Made by a program: the position numbers and the translations under genes. Below the pieces are notes generated by a model, which worked only from the letters and a program-made list of their open reading frames with translations, was not told the DNA's origin and searched no databases. A stretch of 64,000 nucleotides of DNA. It comes from Sepiola atlantica. Its lineage: Eukaryota > Mollusca > Cephalopoda > Sepiida > Sepiolidae. Positions 42,994 through 54,250 of this stretch are shown here, piece by piece (position 1 is the stretch's first letter; every line of letters begins with the position of its first letter). The stretch spans positions 75,513,347 to 75,577,346 of the forward strand of contig OY744532.1 of assembly GCA_963556195.1 (NCBI GenBank), in the 5' to 3' direction.

Positions 42994-43452
42994 ATGTCAA
43001 ACTTAAAGGAAATAAATATCTATAAAATTGCAATAATGATAAATGGTGCTGATGTTAAGCAAGTCAGACTTCTGCATAGAGCTCACGAAGATCGTGCCTC
43101 AGGATTGTCTGGTCTGCATGAAGTCCTCCTCACTGGTCCCAGCTATTCGTTGACCTGCAAGATTACAGGTTTTTACCCCCTGACACCGAGAGCAGCAAGA
43201 TTCAGCGTTTACATGCAAAGTCGGGGAAGTTTCGGCCCAGAACGCACAAAGGAATGGCACAGAAATAATGTTGTCACTCTCACTCAATTGATTTACGTTT
43301 CCGTGCCTGACGCATCTTTGCTTGCCACACGCAGAGGTAGAAACGACCAGAATATGACGGATCCTGATGCCAACTCCTCCTGGGGGTCATCCGAAAAAAT
43401 CAAAATTCTGACCCCCAAGCAGCGTTATAGATCAATAGGTCAAAACGATTGA
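42994..43452 (+). CDS. Unrecognised 152-codon ORF
   Basis: ATG at 42994, stop after 43449. It is one of the few ORFs here that is not low-complexity and whose middle (43090-43400) is GC-richer than its surroundings. It has no family I recognise, no membrane segment and two Cys ('YSLTCKITGF' and nearby). A minus ORF (43099-43287) overlaps it. It is directly upstream of a Penelope-like repeat (43555), so it may be part of an unknown element. It could also be chance. Confidence 0.2.
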   Translation: MSNLKEINIYKIAIMINGADVKQVRLLHRAHEDRASGLSGLHEVLLTGPSYSLTCKITGFYPLTPRAARFSVYMQSRGSFGPERTKEWHRNNVVTLTQLIYVSVPDASLLATRRGRNDQNMTDPDANSSWGSSEKIKILTPKQRYRSIGQND

Positions 43453-43554
43453 CATAAACCCAGATTCCAACTGAAATTTAAAGAAGTTCGGCTCTGACCT
43501 AAAATCTTCAATTAATAACTTGTTTCGGAATGTTTTTAGATAAAGATTAATAAT

Positions 43555-43790
43555 TTGGATTATTCGGACTAGTATTCTCATTTTGATTATATTCACATAT
43601 TGTATATTGTTTATATTCACAACATTTCGGTCGATGTAACCTCTGACCTTCTTCAGGTGCATATTTTCGAATTTGGGCATCTTTATATTGAACTTTGGAA
43701 CCGGGATTAAATTTTGAATTGAACCTTTTATTTAATCTTTGGGGTTTAGATTGTTCACATTCCGTTGGCCGTGACATGCGTTAATAATTA
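43555..43790 (+). mobile_element. Penelope-like motif repeat, copy 2
   Basis: 'ggattattcggactagtatt', 'gtcgatgtaacctctgacct' and 'tcttcaggtgcatattttcg' align with 4893-5100. It has a ~30-bp insertion containing 'atattcac' repeats. Two minus ORFs (43432-43777) cross it and are not credible. Confidence 0.5.
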
Positions 43791-44465
43791 CAATGTTAAT
43801 ATCCATGTGCTAAACTAAAGGGACATAATTCATCCAAATTCGATGCAGTATTAGTACTATTAATACGGCTTTCTTTGTATATGTAAACAAGAAACAGATG
43901 ACAACTGATTTTTTTTTTTTCAAAGTATATACAAAAGTTTTAGCTAAAGTAGTTTACGGACAGGGCTATTTTTTAGATAGAATTTTCAAGTTAAAGTCTA
44001 TTTTTATGATATCTTTTGTTTTTAAATTGTTAGGTAAAAGTACAGAATAGTTAAAGTCTCCCCTCCTCACACACACACACACACCCCCCATGTCAAGAAT
44101 GGCGTTCTAAATAATGTTATTTCAGTGCGATCCATAAACTGTATAAGTACCCAAAAGTTTTTGCTAAAATGTTAACTAAAATTGGTAGAAGAAAAATGTG
44201 TAAAAATGAGTATTTTATTTTTACTATAAAATGAAACTTTTCATCTAACATTCTTACATTTTATAGGATTTGAACTCCTTTCAAAAAATTTAATTTCAAT
44301 GAAGAAAGCTGTCATGGAATTTCCATGAGGTTCTGCTAGTTTTTTGTTTTTTTTTACATTTCAAGTGCACTGCTCATAGGATATAAGTTAATAAGGATAA
44401 GAGTTTTTTTAATCCTTTCCGGAGATGTTGTGTATGTAATACATTTATGAAAGAATACCATCTCC
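43791..44465. other. No recognisable gene
   Basis: AT-rich; (CA)n-C6 at 44068-44088. Confidence 0.45.
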
Positions 44466-44790
44466 TCTTCCCAGCCATACTAATAGGATAGACAAGACTG
44501 TCAAGCCTTGGTAGAGCAAACTATCTAGGAAAACGGAGAGGGCACCTGAAAATAACACTTAGAGCATTACTCACAAACATTTATTGGAAGGTGAAGAGTT
44601 TCCAATGTGTATATCATGTCAAGAATCTTATACACTAAAACATTAATAGACTGTCGGGATCTACAACAAAGCCGAAGGAAATACAACTCGAAAAATCTAA
44701 AGGACCTGTTTGAAGACACAAATCTGACCAACATGTTAGACTTCATCAAAGAAGTTGGGACTGTTCAAAAAAATTTAATCTAACATTTTA
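44466..44790 (+). pseudogene. Non-LTR retrotransposon ORF2 extreme C-terminus (post-RNase H)
   Basis: With frame changes, the plus strand reads 'MCISCQESYTLKHILIDC' (44606), then 'RDLQQSRRKYNSKNLKDLFE' and 'NMLDFIKEVGTVQKNLI' with stop at about 44781. The 'P.C...LT.KHIL..C......R' block followed by 'L.FLK..GL' closes RNase H-bearing Jockey/I-type LINEs. The overlapping minus ORF (44567-44749) is a shadow. Confidence 0.85.
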
Positions 44791-44807
44791 AATTTTTATT
44801 TTGCATT

Positions 44808-44808
<1 letters not shown>

Positions 44809-44840
<32 letters not shown>
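44809..44840. repeat. Poly(T) tract
   Basis: Uninterrupted T run of about 30. Confidence 0.95.
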
Positions 44841-44841
<1 letters not shown>

Positions 44842-45039
44842 GCCCCAAAAACAATATCAAATAATTATCCTACCTTGGGATTCCATTTTACAACTTTATT
44901 CGGCATTAAATAACCCAAAGATGGTTGATATGTTGAACAAACAAACCAAACGTAAGATGATAGGACAGAGCATACTTTTCAAGTCTTGCAACTCGGACAG
45001 CCATACTGATGCCAAAATCTCGTGCTCGACATTCGTTTG

Positions 45040-45190
45040 GGTCCCAGTAGTGCATGATTGGTCGAATGGATACTATCACAGACTATGGAATCGGTTATGC
45101 TGTGTTCAAATACAATTGGATCTTTTATGCACTAATACTCTTGCAAAAGGTATGAACCCCTCCTAGTTATGAGTAAAATAGTGACTTGTG
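45040..45190 (+). mobile_element. tRNA-like SINE, best copy
   Basis: 'gcatgattggtcgaatggat' contains a good A box (TGGTCGAATGG). 'gctgtgttcaaatacaattg' carries a near-consensus B box. Downstream 'atgcactaatactcttgcaa' and 'aaggtatgaacccctcc' are shared with 27565 and 35821. It would be transcribed by RNA polymerase III in an active copy. Confidence 0.7.
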
Positions 45191-45232
45191 TTCAATGACC
45201 TGTTTACATTATAGGTATTTTGTTTCAGCATT

Positions 45233-45258
45233 GTCCCCCCCCCCCCCCCCCCCCCCCA
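45233..45258. repeat. Poly(C) tract
   Basis: Long C run directly after the SINE copy. Confidence 0.95.
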
Positions 45259-45734
45259 AAGTTACATTATCGTAAAACAGATAAATGAAATCTTTGGATC
45301 CTATCAACAAAACAGAAATGGGGGTGATTGGACAACTCGGGATTTCCATATTTTTACTCTAGCCCAGCCCTGTTGAGGTCACGTTTTTATTTTATGTTTC
45401 TCTCTTGGATCGATCCTTAATTTTTGTGGATTTGATAAGTATTTTTATTTTCATTATAAAAACGAGATTAAGAATTGCGGAGAATAAAAAAAATCAAAAA
45501 AATCTGACTCTTGCACCAGGAGTCAGTTTTAAAAAACAATAACAGAAAAAGAAAAACCCACCGAAATAGAACTCCTGATTCTACAGATCTGAAGAATTGT
45601 TTTCTCTGCTCTTCAGCCATGACAAGATTTATTCGAATCTATTCACAAATAAATGATAAGGGTGACCGATCCCATCCTTTCCTCTTTCATCTTCAATATT
45701 ATGCTCCAAGATGTGGCCTTCAATAGTTCCCCTT
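45259..45734. other. No recognisable gene
   Basis: Small overlapping ORFs (45511-45726, 45629-45811) have no family likeness. Confidence 0.4.
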
Positions 45735-46150
45735 TGCAAGTGTCCATATTTATTTGTCTCCACATGAAGGCAGTTAGACACAGGGTCGGTTTTTAATTGG
45801 GGGAAATTCAACTTCTCTGAATTAGGACAAAAATAAAAATTATCTCAGTCTAGAAGAACTGACCGAGGATAGAAAAGATGAAGTGTAGTATCGGAACTTC
45901 TCACAACGACTCTTTGAGAGAAAGTCGTTTTTTTTTTTGTATCTTTTGTTTTTTAAAATTTTGTTTTAAATGTAGGAGGAAATCCAGAGGGACCACTCTG
46001 GAAGGTTCTAAAAATAGCGTGTATTGGACCCATCGACATTCCTCGGTAGGGGCACCTCGAGTGATTGGAAATACACTCCCTCTCAAAGAAGGAGGTAATG
46101 TCTGGGTGAAAGACCTCCTGAAACTAAATTTAAGCTTAACAGTGAGATAA
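45735..46150 (-). mobile_element. Composite snRNA SINE, bodies A and B
   Basis: Minus strand from 46150: body A ('acattacctccttctttgag', 'cgaggtgcccctaccgagga') then, after ~60 bp, body B ('tctagactgagataattttt', 'ccaattaaaaaccgaccctg'). 'gaagtgtagtatcgg' occurs at the junction near 45880 but on the plus strand, so an intact U2 head is not seen. ORFs at 45878-46170 are inside the element. Confidence 0.7.
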
Positions 46151-46987
46151 GTATATTTGACCAACTCCATTTTTTTTTTTTTTTTTTTTTTTTTTCAAAC
46201 AATTTATTAATCAACATTATCATTTATTTGTGAAGTATTATTTAAAATGAATATAAATTTTTGGTGGATGCGCGTTCTTTTCTCTTACCATGCCTGTTAT
46301 TTTGTTTTGTTTTTGGAGAGAGGGGGCGGGGTACAAAAATAATTTTACGGTATATCAACCCCCCTTTTTTTTTTCTTTTTTTTTTTGTGAACAATTATAC
46401 CTATTGTGAACAGTTCATTGTAAACGATGTGACATCAATTCAATCTGTCGTATGAAATTATTTCCAATAGATATTGATTCGGCGTTAAATAACCCCAAAA
46501 TAAATAATGTGCCGTAAAGTAGAAAAATTAATCAAAAAAAAAATAATTGCATATTTTTGTTTATTAAATTTAATTTAATCGCCAGAAAAAAACATTACCT
46601 TTTTTTCTATTTAAGAATAAAAAAATGTACTTTATTTTTTTTTAAATCATTTTTTTAAATAAAATTGTATTTAATACAAAACAAAGTAATTTCATACATT
46701 TTAAATGTTTACATTTTTTACCTACATAAGCAACACCTTAAGATCTTTGGTATATTAACATGTAATACTCCCCCCCCCCCCTCCCCCGAATCGCAAAAGT
46801 AACCAACTATCATTCCGTCTTTCTCTTTCCTTTGCGTGCTTGGTAAAATTCTAACCTTTACCCATCTCTTAATGCTCTTTTTCAGAGTTCAATGAATCCA
46901 AAATTGACACACACAAACATACACACACATTGATATTAAAAATTTTTTAGACACTTTATTTTCAGCCATTTCACCCAACTCCTACGC
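46151..46987. other. No recognisable gene; homopolymer-rich
   Basis: Poly(T) at 46170-46195, further T- and A-runs, C10 near 46770. Confidence 0.5.
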
Positions 46988-47857
46988 TTCATTCTCTCAG
47001 CCTCTCTGAATTTCTCTCTGACACTCTCTCTCTCTGAATTTCTCTCTGACAATCTCTCTCTCTGAATTTCTCTCTGACAATCTCTCTCTCTGAATTTCTC
47101 TCTGACAATCTCTCTCTCTGAATTTCTCTCTGACAATCTCTCTCTCTGAATTTCTCTCGCGCGCAATCTCTCTCTCTCTCTGAATTTCTCTCGCGCGCAA
47201 TCTCTCTCTCTCTCTGAATTTCTCTCGCGCGCAATCTCTCTCTCTCTCTCTCTCTGAATTTCTCTCGCGCGCAATTTCTCTCGCGCGCAATCTCTCTCTC
47301 TGAATTTCTCTCGCGCGCAATCTCTCTCTCTGAATTTCTCTCGCGCGCAATCTCTCTCTCTCTCTCTGAATTTCTCTCGCGCGCAATCTCTCTCTGAATT
47401 TCTCTCGCGCGCAATCTCTCTCTCTCTGAATTTCTCTCGCGCGCAATCTCTCTCTCTCTGAATTTCTCTCGCGCGCAATCTCTCTCTCTGAATTTCTCTC
47501 GCGCGCAATCTCTCTCTCTCTCTCTGAATTTCTCTCGCGCGCAATCTCTCTCTCTCTCTCTCTGAATTTCTCTCGCGCGCAATCTCTCTCTCTCTCTCTG
47601 AATTTCTCTCGCGCGCAATCTCTCTCTCTCTCTCTGAATTTCTCTCGCGCGCAATCTCTCTCTCTCTCTCTGAATTTCTCTCGCGCGCAATCTCTCTCTC
47701 TCTCTCTCTGAATTTCTCTCGCGCGCAATCTCTCTCTCTCTCTCTGAATTTCTCTCGCGCGCAATCTCTCTCTCTCTCTCTGAATTTCTCTCGCGCGCAA
47801 TCTCTCTCTCTCTGAATTTCTCTCGCGCGCAATCTCTCTCTCTCTCTCTCTGAATCC
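46988..47857. repeat. Minisatellite 1: (CT)n punctuated by GAATTT...GCGCGC
   Basis: The unit is 'ctgaatttctctcgcgcgca' followed by 'at' and (CT)n of varying length (about 28-38 bp). The first ~150 bp use 'ctgacaatc' in place of 'cgcgcgcaatc'; about twenty later units have GCGCGC. The minus strand is open in three frames (for example 46936-47913) with Arg/Glu-rich artefact proteins. CpG clusters recur once per unit. Confidence 0.95.
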
Positions 47858-47879
47858 CTCTCTCTCTCTTTCAAATCAA

Positions 47880-47910
<31 letters not shown>

Positions 47911-49485
47911 CAATCTCTCTCTCTCTCTCTTTCGGAATCAATCTCTTTCGGAATCAATCTCTCTCTCTCTCTTTCGGAATCAATCTCTCTCTCTCTCTCT
48001 CTTTCGGAATCAATCTCTCTCTCTCTCTCTCTCTTTCGGAATCAATCTCTCTCTCTCTCTCTCTCTTTCGGAATCACTCTCTCTCTCTCTCTCTCTTTCG
48101 GAATCACTCTCTCTCTCTCTTTCGGAATCACTCTCTCTCTCTCTCTCTTTCGGAATCAATCTCTCTCTCTTTCGGAATCAATCTCTCTCTCTCTCTCTCT
48201 TTCGAAATCAATCTCTCTCTCTCTCTCTCTTTCGAAATCAATCTCTCTCTCTCTCTTTCGAAATCAATCTCTCTCTCTCTCTTTCGAAATCAATCTCTCT
48301 CTCTCTCTTTCGAAATCAATCTCTCTCTCTCTCTTTCGAAATCAATCTCTCTCTCTCTTTCGAAATCAATCTCTCTCTCTCTTTCGAAATCAATCTCTCT
48401 CTCTCTTTCGAAATCAATCTCTCTCTCTCTTTCGAAATCAATCTCTCTCTCTCTCTCTCTTTCGAAATCAATCTCTCTCTCTCTCTCTCTCTTTCGAAAT
48501 CAATCTCTCTCTCTCTCTCTCTCTTTCGAAATCAATCTCTATCTCTCTCTCTCTCTTTCGGAATCAATCTCTCTCTCTCTCTCTCTCTCTTTCGGAATCA
48601 ATCTCTCTCTCTCTCTCTCTCTCTCTTTCGGAATCAATCTCTCTCTCTCTCTCTTTCGGAATCAATCTCTCTCTCTCTCTCTCTCTTTCGGAATCAATCT
48701 CTCTCTCTCTCTCTCTCTTTCGGAATCAATCTCTCTCTCTCTCTCTTTCGGAATCAATCTCTCTCTCTTTCGGAATCAATCTCTCTCTCTCTCTCTCTTT
48801 CGGAATCAATCTCTCTCTCTCTTTCGGAATCAATCTCTCTCTCTCTCTCTTTCGAAATCAATCTCTCTCTCTCTCTCGGAATCAATCTCTCTCTCTCTCT
48901 CTTTCGGAATCAATCTCTCTCTCTCTCTCTTTCGAAATCAATCTCTCTCTCTCTCTCTTTCGAAATCAATCTCTCTCTCTCTTTCGAAATCAATCTCTCT
49001 CTCTCTCTCTTTCGAAATCAATCTCTCTCTCTCTCTCTCTCTCTCTTTCGAAATCAATCTCTCTCTCTCTCTCTCTCTTTCGAAATCAATCTCTCTCTCT
49101 CTCTCTCTCTTTCGAAATCAATCTCTCTCTCTCTCTCTCTTTCGAAATCAATCTCTCTCTCTCTCTCTCTTTCGAAATCAATCTCTCTCTCTCTCTCTCT
49201 TTCGAAATCAATCTCTCTCTCTCTCTCTTTCGAAATCAATCTCTCTCTCTCTCTCTTTCGAAATCAATCTCTCTCTCTCTCTCTCTTTCGAAATCAATCT
49301 CTCTCTCTCTCTCTCTTTCGAAATCAATCTCTCTCTCTCTCTTTCGAAATCAATCTCTCTCTCTCTCTTTCGAAATCAATCTCTCTCTCTCTTTCGAAAT
49401 CAATCTCTCTCTCTCTCTCTCTCTCTCTCTTTCGAAATCAATCTCTCTCTCTCTCTCTCTCTCTTTCGAAATCAATCTCTCTCTT
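47858..49485. repeat. Minisatellite 2: (CT)n punctuated by TTTCGRAATCAAT
   Basis: More than 50 units of 'tttcggaatcaat' or 'tttcgaaatcaat' plus (CT)n. The two variants form blocks: mostly G at 47905-48200, A at 48203-48540, G at 48557-48835, A from about 48940 onward. The A form makes the palindrome TTTCGAAA. Unit length varies only in the (CT)n part. Confidence 0.95.
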
Positions 49486-49712
49486 TTTCGAAATCTCTCT
49501 CTCCCTCTCTCTCTCTTTTTCGAAATCTCTCTCTCCCTCTCTCTCTCTCTTTTTCGAAATCTCTCTCCCTCTCTCTCTCTTTTTCGAAATCTCTCTCTCC
49601 CTCTCTCTCCCTCTCTCTCTCTCTTTTTCGAAATCTCTCTCTCTCCCTCTCTCTCCCTCTTTTTCGAAATCTCTCTCTCGCTCTCTCTTTTTTTCGAAAT
49701 CTCTCTCCCTCT
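49486..49712. repeat. Minisatellite 2b: (CT)n/CCCT with TTTTTCGAAATCT
   Basis: Variant continuation of the preceding array. The units are 'tttttcgaaatctctctctc' plus 'cctctctct'. The 104-codon minus ORF (49472-49786) is an artefact. Confidence 0.92.
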
Positions 49713-49942
49713 CCCATGCGCTCTCCGTAACCTCTTTTATTTCTAGGCAGAAAGCTACGATGGCTTATCAGATGTTTGCGTGGCACAGACTGCAGCTGTT
49801 TCTATAAAATCTGCATACAAAAAGTGTCCTGGTCGTCCTTGCGACACCTCCCACCTCTGTTTACCCCCCCCCCCCCAAGTGCTTGCGTGTCTTGTTGTTC
49901 ATAACATCACAGGAGTGGGGCGTCTGTACCTCACACCACTAC

Positions 49943-49987
<45 letters not shown>

Positions 49988-50261
49988 ATTATTATGATTA
50001 TTATTATAACCACGACCATCACCCTCATTTTTTTTATTAACTACGAAAGTATAATTATTTGATTCAAACAAAATCTTTTAAATTTTTGTTGCTACGACGC
50101 CATGACGGACTCGTCTCAATTATGAGAACTCGCATTTCTGTAGAACGATTTAATATTGAAAAACAGAGTGGGGGGGGGGGGGGACAAACGAAAAAGTTAG
50201 AAAAACAATAATTTGCCGTGTTTAATTTGAGCAAGATATATATATTTTATTTACTAACTAA
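49713..50261. other. No recognisable gene; C-run, (CAT)n and G-run
   Basis: C11 near 49866, (ATC)n at 49944-49988, G14 near 50171. The 86-codon ORF (49780-50040) runs into the (ATC)n Ser tract and is not called. Confidence 0.55.
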
Positions 50262-50850
50262 GAATCTCTATATTAATAAAATTGTGTGACCATAGCCTGT
50301 TTGGCTGTCCGCGTGTTTCTTGCCTCTACGTGACTTAGACATTATTTTATTTATTCAATATTAATCGATTATTTATTGAAATAAAAAATACCCTTGTATA
50401 AGGTAAAATGAAAATTAAAAAATTCTATTTAAAAAAAATTAATTACCGAATACATAGGAATGCATTTCCGTTTCTTCGTTTCAGCATTTTTAACATATTG
50501 TTAATATAATGAAAAAAGAAAAAAAGAAAAGGGAATTACTTCGTGTCCCATCGAAATTTGGACGCATTTGCAGTCTTCAGAATTATTAGCAAATTCTCGT
50601 GATTGAAAGTTTTGGAGGCATGTACAAGAAATTTATAGGTAGACATTAAAAACGTTATAACAAAATTAGTTTTATAATAATTTGGTTCAATTAAGAAAAA
50701 TTAATGATCAAACGATACCGTAATAATTAAATATAACTTTCAAAATCCTATTTAAAAAAAAAGAAGAAATTTGTAAAAAAAAAAAAAAAAAAGAAAAAAA
50801 AAGAAAAAAGCGAAACAAAACTGAAAGACTCCCGGACAACGTCTGGTAAA
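50262..50850 (+). mobile_element. Interspersed repeat family R2, copy 2
   Basis: 'tctatattaataaaattgtg', 'cgtgtttcttgcctctacgt', 'aacaaaattagttttataat' and 'aacgataccgtaataattaa' occur in this order. The inverse copy is at 58835-59397 and a partial one at 3251. Confidence 0.65.
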
Positions 50851-52190
50851 TCCAACAAGTAAACTCTGAAAAGAGAAATGCTTTTTATGTGTTATGCCCT
50901 TTTTAACTATCTCTCAAATTGAACTCATAAAAAGAAAACGTTGCACTTAAAACACTTTTAATATAACATATTTATTCGCTATAAAATTTACATAACAAAA
51001 TAGGCACACGGCCAATAAATTTGGGGTGAAAGGAGGGGGTCATGCTGGTCTCTTAAACTAGACCTTTTCACCATAATGCCGCATTTGCTCTACTTAAATA
51101 TCTCCATTATTTAATAAATTTAATTCACAAGATGTGTGAATAAATTGTACGACTAAAAACGCCCCAAAATAAAGAAAAATAGAATAAGATATAAGGTATG
51201 TTAATAAGGTCTTGATAATTATAGACCTCCCACTATTTTCCGGTTTGTTTAGTACCGAAAACAAGCAGGTCGATTTTTAAGTGGGTCGATTTATTGGGAA
51301 AATAAGCAAAAAAAAGGGTGCTTCTTTACTTTCACTACGACATGTTAGGCCTCTCTTTAAAAAAAAAATAGCTAAAGAAATATATAAACTTTATGTACTT
51401 ACGTGGTAGCTGAAAAGAAGACTGTACACCAAAAATTACGCAAATTAATCCAGTATTTATTAAATAAAAAATTTAATTTAAAAAAAAAAAAAAACGATTT
51501 TATCTGTCGGTCGCTCATTTTGCGGTTTCCCAAAATTTGAGTTATCTCCCTTGCCTAATAAGTAAGTATAAATGTCTACAGATAGTGTTTTTCTTCTTCT
51601 TTTTCTTATAATTTAATAAATACTGGATGAATTTGCATAATTTTTTCTGTACAATCTTATTTTCAGCTAACACGTAAGTACATAACAAAGTTTATAAATT
51701 TCTTTAAATATTTTCATGTCGTCGTGGAAGTAAAAAAAAAAAAAGCACCGAAAAAAAGCAGGTTTGGGAGTGGATAGTGTCCTTCAAAGATAAATACAAT
51801 TTGGGGAGTCGGGCAAACTAAATGAGGGGAGTGGGCACCTTGGAGGCTCTTTAATACCATCAAACAAAGTATCAATATAGAAATCAAATTCTGTTAATTC
51901 CTGTTTTTTTATTACCATTATTCCCCTTAATCTGATCCAGCAACTTATTTCAAATATATGACCCCTCCCCCCTTAAAAATAAATTTCCAGGTGACTGAGA
52001 AATATTGAAAAATGCCCATCATAATTAGAAATGCCATTAGTCATTTTGAAGGTTCCAATTAAACCGCCTTTCATTCCTCTCTAGTAAAGTAGTTAATCCT
52101 TATTTTTCCGATCTTTCCCTGTAACTAATGTTTCACTTTCTAGATCTAGTTTCATAAATTTGCGTTGACAAATAAAGGGATTTTTTTTTA

Positions 52191-52235
<45 letters not shown>

Positions 52236-52261
52236 TGACACGCTAGTTACGGTGATTGCTC
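50851..52261. other. No recognisable gene
   Basis: AT-rich. 'atactggatgaatttgcata' (51620) and 'aatccagtatttattaaata' (51448) are inverted partners around a ~150-bp core, so a foldback at about 51370-51730 is likely. Poly(T) run at 52201-52233. Confidence 0.45.
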
Positions 52262-52375
52262 ACTGACAATAACAAGTAGTGTTTCCCGTAGTCTGATTGA
52301 CAAGTCTCCCCAGATGTCCATCACTCTCTGCCTCGTTTGACAACTGTTGCAAATCATTACCGCAACAGCCATTTA
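52250..52375. repeat. Left copy of a ~110-bp direct repeat
   Basis: 'gtgattgctcactgacaata' through 'aactgttgcaaatcatta' recurs at 54128-54250 (about 80% identical). The pair brackets the retroelement fragment between the two large pyrimidine arrays. Confidence 0.85.
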
Positions 52376-52815
52376 CCATTGATAACGACTATTAACTTTC
52401 TTTGAAATATTCCGGTACTCTTTTACATCCTTCCAGTGGAGGTCTGGATGTTGCCCCCTCCCCCCCCCCCTGCTCGGTCTTTCCATCTTTCCTGGCCCTT
52501 CATGACCCTTTTTTGCCACCACTTTTTGGAGCGGAATGGTCAGATTATGGGATTTATCTCAGTTTAAGTTCCCATCGATTCATGTAAACTTATCTCTCCA
52601 TTTTTTTTTGTTCTATCTTTATTTACCTATGGTTGGCCGGCATTATCTGGTTATGGTTGGTTTCTGCACTCAATGATTTTCCTTGATATTACAGCTGTTT
52701 CATCAATGTCATGCGTTGTATGGTGTCAATCTTCCCTTTGATTTCAATTTCTCCTAGATTTTTCCAGTTTTTTTTTCTTTTTAAACTGTTCCTAGTGATC
52801 ATACAATTATAGGTA
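52376..52815. other. No recognisable gene
   Basis: C10 run near 52461. The 61-codon ORF at 52402 has no family likeness. Confidence 0.4.
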
Positions 52816-54110
52816 TTACAAAATTTTATTCATGTTCCATATTCCTTACATCCCTCTCGCAAGTCCCATGTATTTCCTTAGTTTTTTCTGCCTTCTTGAA
52901 CTTCCCCTGTGATTTGCTACGACGGCAAAATCTATGATTTGGTAAATTTTTTTCCTTCTGGTTGATTATTTTCACATCTGTTTTTTTCATTTGAAAGTGT
53001 TTGTCCATTTTTACTTTTATGCCCCGGAGGATTTTATGATTTTCATTCTCCACTTGTCTCTATGTTCAAGTTCAGACGTTTGCATAATTCCCGGTGGACT
53101 GTCTCCCCCATTCAGTTGTCTGTTTTTTATATTCCTTTTGTACTAGTTTGCTGCATTCACTAATGTAATATACTATTTCGTTTCTTTGTCCACAGTCTAC
53201 ATTTATTATTTTCTATCTTGGCTTTTACATATTTCATTCTGATTGCGTTGTTTTGTGCGGCTGTCACTAGCTTTTCTGTTTCTGTTAAAGTGTCCTTTCC
53301 GTAGTCATGTCCATGTGTTTTCATGCATATATTTATTTATTTTCATTTATTATGTGGTTTACTGTTTCGTCTCTTTATCCACAGTCTACATTTGCTTATT
53401 TCTTGGGTCTTATCTATCTTGGCTTTTATGTAGTTAATTTTGATCACATTGTTTGGTGCAGCTATCAGTAACGATACAGTTTCTATGTTCAAGTGTCCTT
53501 TGCATAGCCATGCCCATGTGTTTTAGTGTGACACTTCTTTGGTCAGTCTTACCAATCGTCCATGTAGTTGTTTCTCTTCCCATTTTTCTTTTCTCAACAT
53601 TTTGTTTTCAATTTCACTGTTCTTTATATTAATTTTTACGATGCTTTTTGCAGTAGTAATCAGCTTTTCTATTTTTTGTAGCTCTTTTATTGTATTATCC
53701 ACACAGGCTTCTAGACTATATATAAAATTCCTCTTCGCACACAGTCGGTTAGTGTCATCATTTTGATGTAGTGCTTTGCATATGGTCATTAGTTTCCTAA
53801 ATTTTTGGTCGAAGTATCTGAGTTGGCTTTTGTCCAGCCGACAAAGGATCCAGACTATCTTTTACTAGGGATACTACCCAGGTATTCATTCTTTTGATTG
53901 TTTTTACTATGTAATCTGGTTTCAATGAATTTTCTTGCTCATCTCAAGTATTCTCTTTCATGCCTTCTTACGTATTCGAGTTTTTCCTTTTTCATTTCCT
54001 AGTAGTGCATACTTTTCCATTCCAGATTCAATTTGAACGTCATAGCTTAAGGTCGTATTTATTAGATTTTCATTTTGTTTTTTTTATTATTTGCTCACTA
54101 GGAGTTTTCA
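52816..54110 (-). pseudogene. Degraded non-LTR retroelement ORF2, C-terminal half
   Basis: Minus strand, with many frame breaks. In order: 'KEKLEYVRRHEREYLR' (54000), 'LRYFDQKFRKLMTICKALHQ' and 'NDDTNRL' (53820-53745), 'SLEACVDNTIKELQ', 'KWEEKQLHGRLVRLTKE' (53590), 'LLIAAPNNVIKINYIKAKID' (53465), 'KCRLW' and, further on, 'ENENHKILRGIKVKMDKHF' with 'KKTDVKIINQKEKN' (53045-52950). This order matches a retroelement family common in cnidarians and molluscs ('LYL.R.EGGRGL', 'KAKIDKTQ..SKCR', 'PDIVV.DK'). The 'AAQ...KAKI' segment is present twice because of a ~185-bp tandem duplication (53163-53340 and 53345-53525). Confidence 0.82.
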
Positions 54111-54127
54111 GACGTCATTATCAGTGA

Positions 54128-54250
54128 TTGCTCATTGACAATAATAAGTGGTGTTCCCTGGAGTCTGAGTGACAAGTTCCCCCAGATTTCCAACACTCAT
54201 CCTCTATTTTGATAACTGTTGCAAATCATTTTGCGTTATTGCAACATCAA
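54128..54250. repeat. Right copy of a ~110-bp direct repeat
   Basis: 'gtgattgctcattgacaata' through 'aactgttgcaaatcatt', partner of 52250-52375. It ends where minisatellite 3 begins. Confidence 0.85.

Noticed and set aside
46936..47913. 325-codon minus ORF rich in Arg and Glu
   Set aside because: Translation of the (GA)n minisatellite; two other minus frames are equally open.
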